A DNA stretch of 64,000 nt from Motacilla alba alba (Eukaryota > Chordata > Aves > Passeriformes > Motacillidae). Shown here one piece after another: positions 1-13,376 of this stretch (the stretch's first letter is position 1; each line of letters starts with the position of its first letter). The notes beneath the pieces were generated by a model. That model worked only from the letters and a program-made list of their open reading frames with translations. It did no database searches and had not been told where the DNA came from. Made by a program: the position numbers and the translations under genes. Location: the NCBI RefSeq assembly GCF_015832195.1, contig NC_052031.1, positions 7,069,850 to 7,133,849 on the forward strand, read 5' to 3'.

Positions 1-3000
1 CTTTCATTTGCCTTTTAGTATGACTGTAATGGGGAGGTGGAGATGTTTGTTGATGAACTATTTCATCGTTCCATATCTTTTATGGGACACATAAAGTGCA
101 CACATTAAGCCATCCCCTTGAGTCAAATATTTTTAAGTACAGTAACACAGCTCATTTTTAAGTAATCAAATAATAATTAAAAATAATCGTCTCCCATTTC
201 TGCTGAAGAACGAATGCATCTACATTGAATTTGCTTCTTTAACAGCAAATTGTAACTCAATCTAAATGTAAATTCCTGGAGAATCTGCTATCTAATTCTC
301 ATTATTTCCACTTGCTTAATGCAATTAGAAACATCTGTCACTGATCAACTGTCCACCCAGTGAAAACAAATAATAATTCATGCTCTTTGCCTCCATAGTG
401 TTTTTCAGGGAATGGACTGCTTCAGAACCAGCCACCAGAGCCCAAGAGCTAGAGCTGTGCAAAATGCTTGTGACAAGCTCTGAATCACAGCAAATGTGCC
501 TGACCATCAGTGTCTCTGTAGCTCAGTGACATTTGCTGAATAATTTGACAAATTGCCAGACACATATAAAAGTCACCACCCTGCTTTCTAGAAATATTTG
601 GCTCTGGGGTACCCATTCTCAGGAATATATGATGTGCTGCCAGGGACAGATCTCACCTCTTATCCCAAAGCCTGGACCCAAAGTCATGGTGAAGCACACA
701 GATGGACCTTTGGTCGCTGAAGGAGCATCAAAAGGCCTGTGAAAGGGACGTGAGTGCAGGGAGGAAAGACAATGGAGTTACTGGGGCTGCTGTGTTCCCA
801 ATTTATCTGCCTGAGACAAGAGCGGAGGGAAACAGCAGAGTAAGACGCAGTCAGAAATGGGATCCAGTGTCCCTGAGATGAGCCAGGTCAGGGACATGGA
901 TGGTGCTTCCTCCTCTATAAAGCATATTAGTACATATAAACTCTGTGGTTGCTCAAAAGACTATAAAAATGAAAAGAGAAGAGGAAGTTTAGAAGAACTA
1001 AACATCATGAAACAGGCTTGTTCATCCCCTGCCCACTAGAGATAGGATGAAGAAGGAGTAAAGGCAGAGTCCAGGTGGAGAGGTATTCTAATCAGGCATC
1101 TACTGCTGAAATGTCCTCAAAAGACAGAACAAAATTAATCCAAAAACTAGTATTTCAGGTAATCAGGAAATTCCACAAGCCAATGCCACAGCCAAACAGC
1201 CTTTTTGCCTTTGAGCTGCTGAGAAGCACATCCCATGCAATGGTCTGGCTGGGACGTGGTGCTGATGCATGGATGCTGGGATAAAAACAACAAACAATAA
1301 CACAACAAACCAACAAACATCAGAGGGACTGGGGAAACACAAGCAATGGCCTTGCCCACATCACCATGTGGGTCAGAACAACTCTACACATTAAGTGGTC
1401 ATCCTGGCTTCAAAGTGAGGAGGGGAAAAGAGGTGAAAATGGCTTGGCTGGTGTGGTTTATTTTATTCTTAAAAAGGGTGGACGCAAATCTCTTTAGTTC
1501 ATTCCTCTTCCAGGAGACAAGCGTAATTCAGAGCTATTACAAGATCCACTCTGACAAGCTGAAGTCTCTCACACTGTCTGGGCTGCCAAACCAGGAGGGC
1601 CAGGACGAGCTGGGAGTTCTTGGCCTGTTCATGATCTCGTCAGGTCACATTTAGTCACCACTGCACCTCCACTCCAACCCCCCTGACTCCTCCATCCTGC
1701 ACTGTAACCACAGGGTTATACACCCAGCAATGAGCCAGGGGTACCTCTGCAGCTTGGCAGTTTGGTCCCAGTGGCCCAAAATGTACCTGTGCCCATGGGA
1801 GGGTGAGGGGATGCCTGTAGTGCTCAGTCCCTGTTACTCCAGGGGATGAAGAGGATGGTGGCTCCTGGAGATGTGACAGGGTCCAGGCTGCAGTGTGAGA
1901 CTGCTGCCTGCTTGTACAGGGGGCACAGGAGGCACTTGTTCTGCTAATGGGGACGCTGAACACCGGCAGTACAGAGGAGGGGAGACTCCTCACCAAGACA
2001 GAGATAAGTCACTGAACAAAACACTGTACTATTAACCAGTTTTCCCAAAGATAAAAGCTGGCATGTTTTTCTGGCTTTACCTCCAAGCATCTGATTTGAC
2101 CTGCTACCAAGACAGCTTCAAAGTCAGAACAGAGACTGAAGCTTCCTCCCAAGGCAGATTTAGAATTGTGCTTCTTCCTCCCCAAATATGGGCAGTTTCC
2201 CAGGAAAGGTAATCACAGGAGGGTTTTCATTCAAACATAACTGTAATGAGCCATGTCTGAGTGCAAGAGAGATGGGAAAGTAAAAGATATCCTATCCGTA
2301 TTAACAACCTCTCATCCAAAAGGATTGCCTCTTTGGGAGAGGTCGGGGCAGAATGGAAGGGGAGAATGGGTACATCTTGTTGCTTATGATGAGCCAGTGC
2401 AGGTTTTTTACAGCATGACCCAATTATAAGCCAAGAGCCATCTCCTCTGTCCTGAAAATTAGAAAAGCTGATGGTTTTTCTGATGATATCCAGTATTATG
2501 GCCGACACAAGTGCCACAGGCAGCATTTCTGTGACTGCCTCCCTCCTCCTCCAGGCACCCAACTCATGGCTCTGCTGCTGTCAGCAGCTACTGCAGCCCT
2601 GGGGGAGGAGGGGAACTCAGGGAAATAATCCACGAAAGAGAGAGACAAATCCATTTCGACTTCCCAGAGCCCAAAGCTTCCCCATAAGTAGGCACTTCTC
2701 CAAAATAAAGACAGAAAGGACCAACGAGTCACACACTGGGAATACAGCAAGGGTTGGGGGTTGGAGATTTGCGCTATCACTTGAGGCATTTTGCATCATT
2801 TCCAGAGACAATGGTCCTAAAAAACACACTCCTGGACAAAAGCAGAGGGAATGGACCAGGACTGTAGAGGGAGAGGTGGGGTAATCAGAGCTGGGGAACA
2901 CTCAGGTTTCCCTCAGCATGGTCTCCTTGCCTGCCTGTGCTGCTCATTCCAAGCCTCCTGCCCCCTCTGTGTGGTTGCAGGTGTCTCCTGTCCCTCCTGT

Positions 3001-6000
3001 GCCACAGGCAGTGGGCTGAACTAGCCCCAGCAGCCTTTGCTGCTAGCACAATAGTGCCAAACCCAGCTCCTCTTTGCTTTGCTCAGTGTCACTGCCAGGT
3101 GTGATGCTCAAACCTGTGTCTGTGTAAGCACATCTGAGCTGCTCTAAAGCCCCTGGCCTGAATCCATTGCTGCAGGCAAACTGCTCCCACCTGACACCAT
3201 GCAGCCGTGGCCAGCTGCTGCTTTGGGTTACCTGCAGCAAGGGAAAGAAACAGGAAATAATTTCCCAGTGAGACAGTTAAGACCCTTTTTGCTCACTGTG
3301 TGCAATGCTCCTTAGCTCAGGAGCCTCACTTGTGGACAAAGCTCTCACTTTGTCATGCTGAAGGAATTGCCTTTTGTTTGAAAGTTGAGATCTTTTGTCT
3401 AAGTTAGGTCCACTGAGGCTGAAAAGGAAAGGGAATAGAAAACAATTTTCTATAAGCTGAGTAACATGGCTTAGACTATCAAGCTGCTCACCCATTCACT
3501 ATCAACCTAGTATTTGTACTGCGAAGCCTGATGGCAGCAATAAGGGGAAATGTTCCATCCTGAAATGCTAGCTCCAATTGGAAATGCACCTTTTTTACCT
3601 CTGCACGAAAGCAAATCTGCTACGCTGCCTCGTTCATCATTTCTCCTGAGCTACACTCCTCTAGATGGTTCAATATCTCCTGGAATCATCTCCAGTACAT
3701 CTGTTATTATTTTTCCAAATTGCTTGCTCAGACCATGCTATATATAAAAAAATAATTTTCTATTTCCACTGTCTTCCAAGAGGCAGCTTCTATCCTGTGC
3801 CACATTTAGCACTTTCTCACCTGAATTTACTACTTGGGATTCTTGTCCAGCCAGGAGGACGTGAAAGGAGGAGCTGGAGGCAGAACAGGACGGATACAAC
3901 CACCCACAGTGTGAACAGCTATGAGAGAGCTGATTGCAGAGAGTCTTATTGCAGTTGAGGAGAGAAAGGGACACGACTCATTTCAGATGATCCCTTCTAG
4001 GATGAGCTGGGCAGTGCCCTACAAGTGCCCTCCTCCCTCCACCACCTCTAAAAGCGTGGCTCAGGCACAGACACCCACACTGTTTGTGCCTGAAGTGAAA
4101 AGAGGTGAATCTCACCACTGCCTGCTGTGGAACACCTCAGACAAGCCAGGGCTGGAGGTGAGGGATGGGATGTGGCACCAACACAAGGGCTACTCCACCA
4201 TGAAGGAGCAGCAGCAGAGAGGAGGAGGAGCTCTGTGAATTTCAGCCTCACTGTCCTGCTGCTAAACCTAATTTACTTCCACTGTTGAGCTTGCTGGTGC
4301 CCCACAGCTGAGCAGATCCTGCAGTTGCTCCTGGGTGGGGGAAGCAAGGCTGGGTGACACTGGCTTGTCCATGGCTGGAGCAGCATCTCATGGAATACAA
4401 TGACATGTTTCACAGCCACTGCTGGACACTGGCAGGTTGGTCCAGGCTGAACAAAAGCTCCACTGAAGCCATGGAGCAGCTGAGCCTGGCAGAAACAATA
4501 GTGAATTTTAAAATTTCTCCCAAGTAACTGTGAGTGAGATGTTTTCTCTGTAATTGACCCATTAGATGTTGGATGTCCCATTCCTGTATTGGTGTATGTG
4601 GTGGGAGGTCAGCAGGACAACCTAAATTGCTGATGCTCTGCAAAGCTTCAGGAGTTACCTCACAGGAAAGGAAGTAGCTTTCTTCCTTCACCAGATGTTT
4701 TAGTGGGATTTTCATCAGCCCCTCCCCTGCCCCCTCACAATTTTGAAAAGTTCCAGGTGTGCTCAAAATTAAGGGTTTTTGACAAATTTTAGCAGAAGAA
4801 CTGCAAAAAATACTGAATATCTTCGCCCCCATTTAGCCAGCTGTAAAGAACATTCAGCTCTCAGCATATGCAATATGAATAAACATGTGTCTTCAGCTTA
4901 TCTCTCTCCTGACAGCTCACAGATAGCTCCCCAGCCTGTATTAGTTTAAATGCAATTTATTCTGGAAGACTGATAATGGGGGTATTGATTACGCAGCCCT
5001 TTGGAAATCACACCCTCATTTCACTCTGTGGAGGGCAATGATTGCCATTCCCAGTTCATTTTCTCGTGAGGCTGTAAGTCCTTTGCTGTGGGAGGCTTTC
5101 TCCTGAGGCTCCTGGTGGACACACAGGGCTCAGTACCAGGGGTCCGAGGGCACACGGGGTAAAACCAGCTCTCAGCACTGTTCAGAAGCCATCAGGCAGC
5201 TCAGAATGAGGGGAATGTGCAGCACTGCTGTACCAGGGAAGCATCTCCCCCTCCAGCTAACTTCCTCAAGACACACAAGTACCTCTGCTCTCGGCAAGGT
5301 CAGTCCTGACCCAGCACATTCTCGGGGACACTTTGCTCCCAGCGGCTATTGCTCCCTGCCTCCACCTGTCCCAGCTTCTGCTGATGCTCCTCCCATGCCT
5401 ACGCTGAGGAACAAATCTGGACAGGCTGAACTATCCCTGCTGGGTTTCATTAATTTCCAGTCCAGCCTTTCCCAGACACAGCTTTGCTTTCTCTAGAGCT
5501 GCTTGACCAGATTGACCTCCGGTGCACGGCAGATCCCCTTGGAGGCTCTCCACGTTTGGGCTCGCTGTTGATCCCTGCCTGCAGCTGTGCACCCTACTTG
5601 ACCTCTTCAAATCCTGCTCCCTGTGACCCTCACTGATGTGCACGACCTGCCAGCTTGCTCTGCACAGCCTGCCTTGCTGGAATGTTCTTCTCTGGCAGCT
5701 CCATCCCCTGAGTACCATCTGTAGCACGGGGGTTGTGTCCATTCTCACCCACGGTGAGATCTGGGGAGCCTGGAGCATGCAGCACAGCTGGGAGCTGCTG
5801 AGCCTGGACCAGCACCACTCTTGCTCTTAATGGAGCCAAGCCAGGGTGCAGAGCAGAGGCTCTTCACCCCTAGATCTGAGCCCGGCTCAGGATTTCCCTC
5901 TCAGATGCTAATTCTGCCTCCTGTCCTAAATCTTTTCAGTTCTGCCCTCATAATCAAGGGCAACCTTGGGATTATCTGCTTTGCCACCTTCACCTTGCCT

Positions 6001-9000
6001 GAGATCCCTCTGGCTCTTAAGCTGAACTCCCCAGCTCTGCACATCAACTTTCTTTATTTTCTGCCCCTGTTCTCTTCTATTTCCATTTCCCAGCAAACAC
6101 CCTCCCCTCCAGGTTTGACTTCTTTGGACTTCTGGGTTTGCTGGAGCCTAAGCTGAGAACTGAACCCCCGAGCTACAGCCCTCCAGTCTGACACCAGAAG
6201 TTCTGTAAGCCATGGATGGCAATGGTGGATGCTTTTTGAGAGAATTAGGCTCTGCAGAGCAGTTCAACAGAGGCACGCCTTGGAGGCTGGAAGGATGGAT
6301 TTGGTAGCACACCTGGCTCTCCTGGTCCATTTTTCATTTATCCATTTACCTGGTCTATGACAACATGTAGGTATTGTACAGCAAGTGTGTCTGCAGGAGG
6401 TGGGCTGGCTGGGAATGCTCCCAGCACCACATTCACCTTGGAGCAATGCCAAAAGTATCTTTTTTTTTGGTAAACAAAGAACTTTTCAGCAGAAGAGCTC
6501 CTAGCTCATAGTTCACTGGTTGCTCAGTGAGAGCACAGACATGAATTGCCAGGCTGGGGTCCCACCTCCCTTTTGGTACAGCAATCTTTCCTCCATCTCT
6601 CCCCATCCCATAGTGACCAAGCCCTGCCATATATTTGCAGTTTGCAGCTGTGCTCAAAACGATCAGGAGTTTCAAACAGCAGCCTGGGAGGCACGCAACA
6701 AAGGCCAGGATAAGTCTTTCCTGTCAAGAGAGTGGCTTCACACTCCTCATCTGCCCTGAGCCACAGGCTGTGAAGGGGCAATTCTGTGCTTTGTCCCAGT
6801 GATATAAATCCCACTTCAGACACTGCTTGGCAGGATCCTCCTGAGCTGATCCAAAGCTTTGGACTTCCATAACTTTTAATGCCAAATATGTTAAAACATC
6901 CCATTTGCAATTTTGCAAATACTTGCTGGGCTGGACTACAGTCTCAATCTTGGTGTAGTAAATCAGGATTTGTTTCTGAAAGAAACCACAGTCCTAACAC
7001 TGCAATTTGGGAAAATAAAGTCTTCTTTCTAGAAGGCATATTCGAGGCCCCTTCAGCACAAATTAATTTAAATTATGATTCAAATTCAATGTTTTCACAT
7101 TTTCTCAGTGTGAGGGATTGGATCCTGCCAGAGTCCTAGTATAAAAGTCCACTCAAATTCAGCCTGGTCTCCAGTTGTTTCTCTGCCCTACAGAAAACAT
7201 GCTTTTTTTTTATTTTGGAGAGGAGCAACACGTCACCCCATAACCTTCAGAGCCACTCAGAGGACAGTGATAAGTCACTTCTGAGCCCTTGTATGACGGA
7301 ACATTTTTCAGCTGCTTCACTGCAGGCATGGAGAGGCTGGGTGGGAAGAGGGGATGCAGGGATCCCTCCTCGGGCACTCACCAAGGGTATCACTGAGCCC
7401 TCCAGCTCTCCATGCCCAGTAGGACATGCCCTACAGACAACTCCAAGAATATACTCACTGGGCAGCTCCTGCAAGGGGGTAGGGAGGGCAGTGGGGCTGG
7501 CACGGCAGTACTCACCCCTGTGCTCGCTCCCAGCCCAGCACTGGCTGCCACTGCCTTCCACAGGGATGGTTAAAAACCCCTTTGGAGCAGAGCCTGGTGC
7601 TCTGCAGGGACTGGAGCTGCCTCTCCTGCACGGCAAGGACAGCTACTGGCACCCAAACATCTCCATTTACGGTCAGGGCTGCGCAGCTGCATTTCTGCAT
7701 CAGCCCTGGAGCTGATGTTTCCAAAAGGATCCCCAGTGTTGGCAGTGGAGCAGGGCTGGACCCCATTCTTCTGCAATTATTGTGTCTTCCCTGGGGAGAC
7801 TGAGGCCATCCTGGGGCTTGTTTTTCCACACTGAGGATGGGATGTATTGCTGGTCCTCGTGCAAAACCTGCATCCAAAGTTAGGGAGCTTCTCCTGATGT
7901 AGGCAGGTGCCAGCCTCAGCACCACCTAAAGGGGAACTTTGGCCATTTTTCCACCATGCCAGCCCAGGTAATCACCCTGCTGATGGCACACAGAAGTGAG
8001 GAAGTAAGAAAACATGGGTAAAACCCCATGGATTGCAATTTCTTCATCATGAGCAGTACTGAAAATACTGCAAAAACTCCAGCAGATTCTCGGGAGGAGA
8101 GCAGACTGTTTTATTTCTCTCTCCAGCCATAATTAATGGAGCTATTGCTTTCAAAAGGTGCCATTGCTTCCCCAGGACAGTGAGCCTCAGGCTGATCCCA
8201 GAGGAATGGGGGACACTGGTGTGCTCCAAACCGAGCATCCCCCCTGGGATAGCCCTGCTGGGGACATGGTGACAGCCATCCATGTGGCAGTGAGTCAGCA
8301 GCCCATGGGGTGCTTTGCCAGCCCGGCGCTGGCTCACAGCTCCAGAGTCTCCCAGTCTGGCTTGGAGGTGGTTCCTGGGCATGAGATGCTGCAACACAGC
8401 AGGCACACTGCAAACAAATCCTGGGCTCCTGAAAGACTCCTCACCCACTCAAAGGAGAGCTGGTTTTGAGCCAGGCAAAGAGGGATGCTCAGTGCATCCC
8501 GTTAATTTTGGCTGTGCATGGACAGGTGTCACTGCTCACGTGCTCCTGGATTCACCTGCATGGCAGCTGGGAGACAGAAACACTGCAAGAAGAGTTACTC
8601 AAGAAGTGTCCACATGGACATATAGGTGGTTAATCACCAAAATACCTACAGGTTGTGCTGACCTCCCTGTCTCTCCCTGGCTTAGTGCTTCCTGGGAAGA
8701 AGGTTAGAAACAAATTTCCCAGTTATTTCCTACAAAATCGCAGAGCTTTCAGACCCCACAGACAGCTCTGCTACGAGCCTCAGATGAGCTCCATTTCTGC
8801 AATAGCTCCTCCAGAGAGAAAGAATTAGGAGGCTTAACACTTCTGGATGACAGTTGCCTGAGCTGCTGTCAGATAACAGGCACAGCCAGCCAGTGCAGGA
8901 GCCAGGATCAAGCCAGGCTGCCTGATTCAGCCATCCCAGAAAAAAAGCCACGTTCATAAACCCCACATGAAAAGGAATGAATTGCCAATTACGCAAAAGT

Positions 9001-10312
9001 CTTTAAATAAAGCAACACAAACCTTTCATGTGCAGCAGGCAAATGATACATGGTCACTGGGAAATTATATAAATGATAGGGAGGCTGCGAGAGGGGAATG
9101 GAGGAAATCCATTTTCCAGAAGTATGAAAATGGACTTGGTTGCTGAAAAAGATTAGCTGGATAAAGCCAAACACTTTAAAAAACGAACCGTGCGAGAAAC
9201 TAAACATGCATCAAACAGAAACAGGAAAAAAAAAAAACCCAGATTGTAAGATCCAAGGAACCACACTCTGCTCCTGCTCAGAAAGAAAAAAACTGTCCAA
9301 AAACCATGCTGTATAAACTTGCCACACACCCTAGATCTTCAACAGGCATTTATCAAATGAAACACACACCAAATGCAACTCTTCTGCCTAATCCCAAGTC
9401 AAACAGCCTTTGAGTTTCAGACCCTCAGGAAGAGATTTCCATATGATCCTCCTCTGTCTGTTTATGATTAGCCCTTCTAAATTTCAGCATTTATCTGACA
9501 AAACACATTGGGGAGGGTTTTCTTTTATCCACAAAGCCTGTGTTTCTGCTTTTCCATAGCTGCTGCTGCACCACTCTGCAGCTGCTTGACTTGGGAGGAC
9601 AAGACTTCAGTCAAGACCCTTTGTTTGAGTAAAGCCAGGATCTCTTTCCTGATCATGGTAACCCCAAGCCCTTGCATTATGTGCCAACACTGAAGCAAGC
9701 CAACGTTCACAGAGGGGGTTATAAATGCTACCTCTGAGCCAAAATCTCACTTTTGGGGGACGGTAATGCAAATAAAACCTAAGTGCCTGGTGGGTCCAAC
9801 TGGCAATAGCTGTGTGGCCTGTCAGAGGGGTTTTTTGCAGTTTCGGGAGGGAATTTGTGGTGTTGAAACATTTCAATCTGGCCTGGCAGAGCTGTCACAC
9901 TGAGCCACTGCTGACTCCTGTGAGCAGAAGCACCAATTCCACTCCCTGTCCTCCTGCAGCCCGGGGTATGGCCCTCATTACCCCCCAGTTGATATGTTTC
10001 AAATGATATATTCATGAACCCCCATGTCTGATCACAACTAATTCACAGACAAAAAGGGAGCACGTTAGCTGAATACACTGCTTTTTGCAAACACCCTGAT
10101 TGTTCCCAGATGCATCTGGTTTTGCCCAGCAGCACTTCAGGCAGGATAGGACATAATTTCATCTCCTCAGAGTCACTGGCCTAAACTGTTTCAGGACAAG
10201 ATCTTCAGGAGCCCTCCTGCATCCCTTTGAGGGAGCTGCACTCAGCTCTCACCTTTAATCAGACCCAGCTTCTTCTGCTGCTTTTATTCTACACCAAAGA
10301 GGAGCACCCCAA
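1..10312. other. Intron downstream of the FERM-start exon, no gene seen
   Basis: Ordinary mixed-composition avian intron sequence. The ORFs here are short, lack family resemblance and are not flanked by matched splice sites. I looked on minus for the next FRMD4 FERM exon (PKLL...KEYFGI) and did not find it. AT-rich runs occur near 120-200 and 7060-7090; an A12 run is at 9226-9237. Confidence 0.7.
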
Positions 10313-10660
10313 AGATGGAGAGAGGGCTGGAACATCTCTCCCATGAAGAAAAGAGCAGAGAGCTGGGGCTGTTCAGCCTGGAGAAGAGAAGGGTCCAGGG
10401 AGACCCCACTGCAACCTTCCAGTACTTAAAGGAGTCTTATTGAAAAGAGGAAGAGTTACTTTTTCCATGGGCAGATAGAGATGGGAAAAGGGGGCACTGT
10501 TTTAAACTAAAAAAAAAGAGGGATTTAGATTAGGTGTTAGGAAGAGATTCTTTACTCAGTTCTAGTGAAAGGTGGCCCTGCCCATGGCAGGGGGAGTGAA
10601 GCTAGACGGTCTTTAAGATCCCTTCCAACCCAAACCTTTCTGTGATTCTGTGATTCTATG
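10313..10660 (+). mobile_element. CR1 LINE 3' end fragment
   Basis: The fragment contains the CR1 3'-region words AGAGCTGGGGCTGTTCAGCC and GGAGAAGAGAAGG. It then runs through GATTTAGATTAGGTGTTAGGAAGA to the terminal TTCTGTGATTCTGTGATTCTATG, the microsatellite-like tail of CR1 in place of poly-A. It is a 5'-truncated, internally deleted and diverged copy in sense orientation on plus, opposite to the FRMD4 gene. It carries no coding capacity. Confidence 0.93.
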
Positions 10661-13310
10661 AAAATACAGCAGCAGGATCCCTGAACCCTTCTCCAGGCAG
10701 AGCACCTGATATCACACACACAAGCCCTGAAAGACAACGTAAAGGCAGATCCAAGTTAGGCTGTTATTTTGATCTCACCCGTGGACAGAAATCAAATTTA
10801 CTGATTACCAGTGCTCTTTCCTAAGTGCTCTTCTCATAGGAGCAGAAAAGCTTCCAAGAAAGGTTGAGGTTGGTGTAAAGGACGAAATTTCACATGAGAA
10901 TTTAAGAGAGTGACTCCTGAGAAATTCAAGCCAATGCAGGTCTAGATCTTGAGGCCCAACAAAGCTATAGAGGAACTTCTTTCACGATAAAACTCAGCAA
11001 AGCAGCCCTCTGTTCCAGCCCATGGCAAGACACCCACAGAAAAATACAGCTTTGAAGTGACAGCCAGAAGCTTGGGCTTGGATGAACACTTTATTTACAG
11101 CTTCTAGTTCAATTCAGCTACAAGATAAGGCAACACTAATAAAAACAACGGTGCTCACAACTTACAAAACAATTTTAATCTGAAATCTCATGATAAGATA
11201 CAAACAATATGGGTCAGCTGGTGAGATTTCCCCTAGCAAAGTCCATGTTGCTCCCAGAGGGAGCTCAGTCCACTGGGATAAATAGCTGCTCATCTTGATA
11301 ACCTCAGCCCACTCCTGCTGAGTGGAGCAGCTCCAGGACCACCCAACACTGGTGGCTTTGCCTGTGCCTTACAGGCAGGCAAAGTGAAGTGTTGTGCCCA
11401 TGTCTGCAAAGAGACTCCATACTGGAGACATACTCAAGTCCAAAACATCCACTTTCCTCTTCACCTGCTCCACCTAGAAGTGATTTCACCCTGACTAGAA
11501 GCTACCTAACAGCATTGTCACTAAGCCAGAAAAGCATCTGAGATGCCTCAGTGGACATCCCTGTACATATGGGGGCACGGGGGAACTCAGAGATCTGAGT
11601 ACTGCATGCAACAGAAGTTACTGCTTTTTCTGGGCATGAATTTTTCATCATCACCCTCCCGGCTTCCCCCATTCACACATCACTTGAAAACAGCAAAACG
11701 ATTTGTTGTACTAATAAAATTCAACCAGGGGTCACTTGCAAACTAGTTAGTGTGATTTACAGAGCAATTTGCTTCCTCTATTGATTACAAGGAATTCCAC
11801 TGAAGGTGTGATCAAACACTTAGAAAAACATAATATCACGTGGCACCATTTCTGCTCCCTTGGAAGTGGACACATTTCCCCACACCAGCCTCCTTGGCTG
11901 TCATCTCCCTGTGGTTTTTTAGTGTCATTGATCAAACCCCAAATAAGTAGGTTGGCCAGGGCAGCTCACATAGATTTCCTGCAGTATATTTTAAGCTGTG
12001 ATTATTAATATACCAAGCAGTGCTTTAGCAGAGCTTTTCTCCAATAGTCCATTTTAGATTTTAATTGAACTAAGAAAAATTAGAAAAGGCATTTAGATGA
12101 CATAGGAAGCCAAGTGCTGTGTCCTTGCGATGAAGGTGACTAAACTTCCCCCCAGCCAGCTGCAAAGCATCAGAGAACCTGGTGCAGCCTATGCAGAGAC
12201 CATTGGTATGGTGTTTTGTTTTAATTAGTCATCCTGATTTAGCTGTTCTCGTTCCACCACTGGCCTGACTCATGGTTATCCAGGCACTCTCTGAACACAC
12301 TGTGTGTCAGGGGCAGCTGAGGGATTTCACCTCCTAGATGACTATGTGCTGTAAAAACATTACCCATTAACAGTTTTCTAATGGCATTTTTAAGCAACTT
12401 CCCAGAACGTGAGGCTGAACGTGCTTCCTGTGATTCAAGTCCCCTTCAGCCATCCCCATTCAGGTTTGCTGGGGCTGGACAGGATCCTGCCCCCCCTCCC
12501 ATCTTATCAGCTGTAGCCAGGGCATTTGGGTGCTATGGGAAGTTTCATTTCCTGCTGCTTTGGCTGCCCGTGGAAGCCTTTGTAAAAGGAAAGACATTCT
12601 TCTAATTCTTGCTGTTAACCCATTGGGGATCTCTTAGATGGGAGCCAAAATTGTCAGGAAAGTGTAGGATGCTACAGCTTTCACCAGCCAATCCTTACAA
12701 AGCCACCATCAGACTCTCATTGTTTCCAGTCTTCCTTCTTTTTTTCAAAAGTTAAAAATAAGGCAGATGGAATGTGTACCAATTTTAATACATATTTGTG
12801 TTTGACACAGGAACCTACAAGAAATCCCTGCCTGTGGCATGAACACCACAGCATCTTCTGCTGCCAACCACATTCCCAGTGCAGGTGGGAGCATGGGCAC
12901 AATCCCCTCTCTGGTGTGGAGCCCAGCAATTTAGGATGGCAAGCAGAGAAGCTGGACATATTTTAAGCAGATGTAATGCATTTCTCATAGCTAAGCAGTG
13001 CCTCAAAAACATAGTTAAGAGATATAATAACAGTGCCAAAAATGACCAGAGGTGCTTTTCTATCTCATTGGCAGGGACTGGAACAGTTTTGGTACAGAAT
13101 AAAGCAAAAATATGTCTTGGATTAGTCCTTTCCACAGATATACCTTTGCAGATCCTTCCCAGGTAGCACTACTGCCGCTTCCCTGAGCTCTGCAGGCAAT
13201 CACAGCGTGAAGCTGCTGAGAAAACCAGCTGAAAACCCTTTACTCTCCCCACCCTGGTGAAAACCCACAGCTGTAGCAAACAATCAAATGATGAAATGTG
13301 CAGTTCCTAC
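10661..13310. other. Intron between the CR1 and the FERM-start exon, nothing else seen
   Basis: No gene, RNA or long repeat recognised. A segment near 12215-12250 with TTTAATTAGTCATCC has the AT-rich homeobox look of conserved noncoding elements, but this cannot be judged without alignment. Confidence 0.65.
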
Positions 13311-13376
13311 CTGAACAAGGAGCTCCAGCTTCCTGTCGTCAAGGAGGTGCACTTGGCATCTGCGACCCTCTGTCAT
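13311..13376 (-). CDS. FRMD4A: FRMD4A (or FRMD4B) coding exon, start of the FERM domain
   Basis: This 66-base exon encodes 22 residues, MTEGRRCQ at its start and LELLVQ at its end, with the central HLLDDRK typical of the first beta strands of the FERM F1 lobe. FRMD4 proteins are cytoplasmic scaffolds that bind cytohesins and Par3 and act in Arf6 and epithelial polarity signalling. On the minus strand the acceptor has a pyrimidine tract ending CTTGCAG and a CTGAC branch-like motif about 30 bases upstream; the donor is CAG/GTAGGA. The exon starts exactly at ATG and ends in phase 0. All 22 residues match FRMD4A as I remember it; FRMD4B differs at two positions (H for R at 6, R for K at 15). The ATG can serve as an internal methionine (spliced to the 62-kb exon) or as the initiator (spliced to a noncoding exon). 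The next exon, expected to begin PKLL, was not found at lower coordinates. Confidence 0.92.
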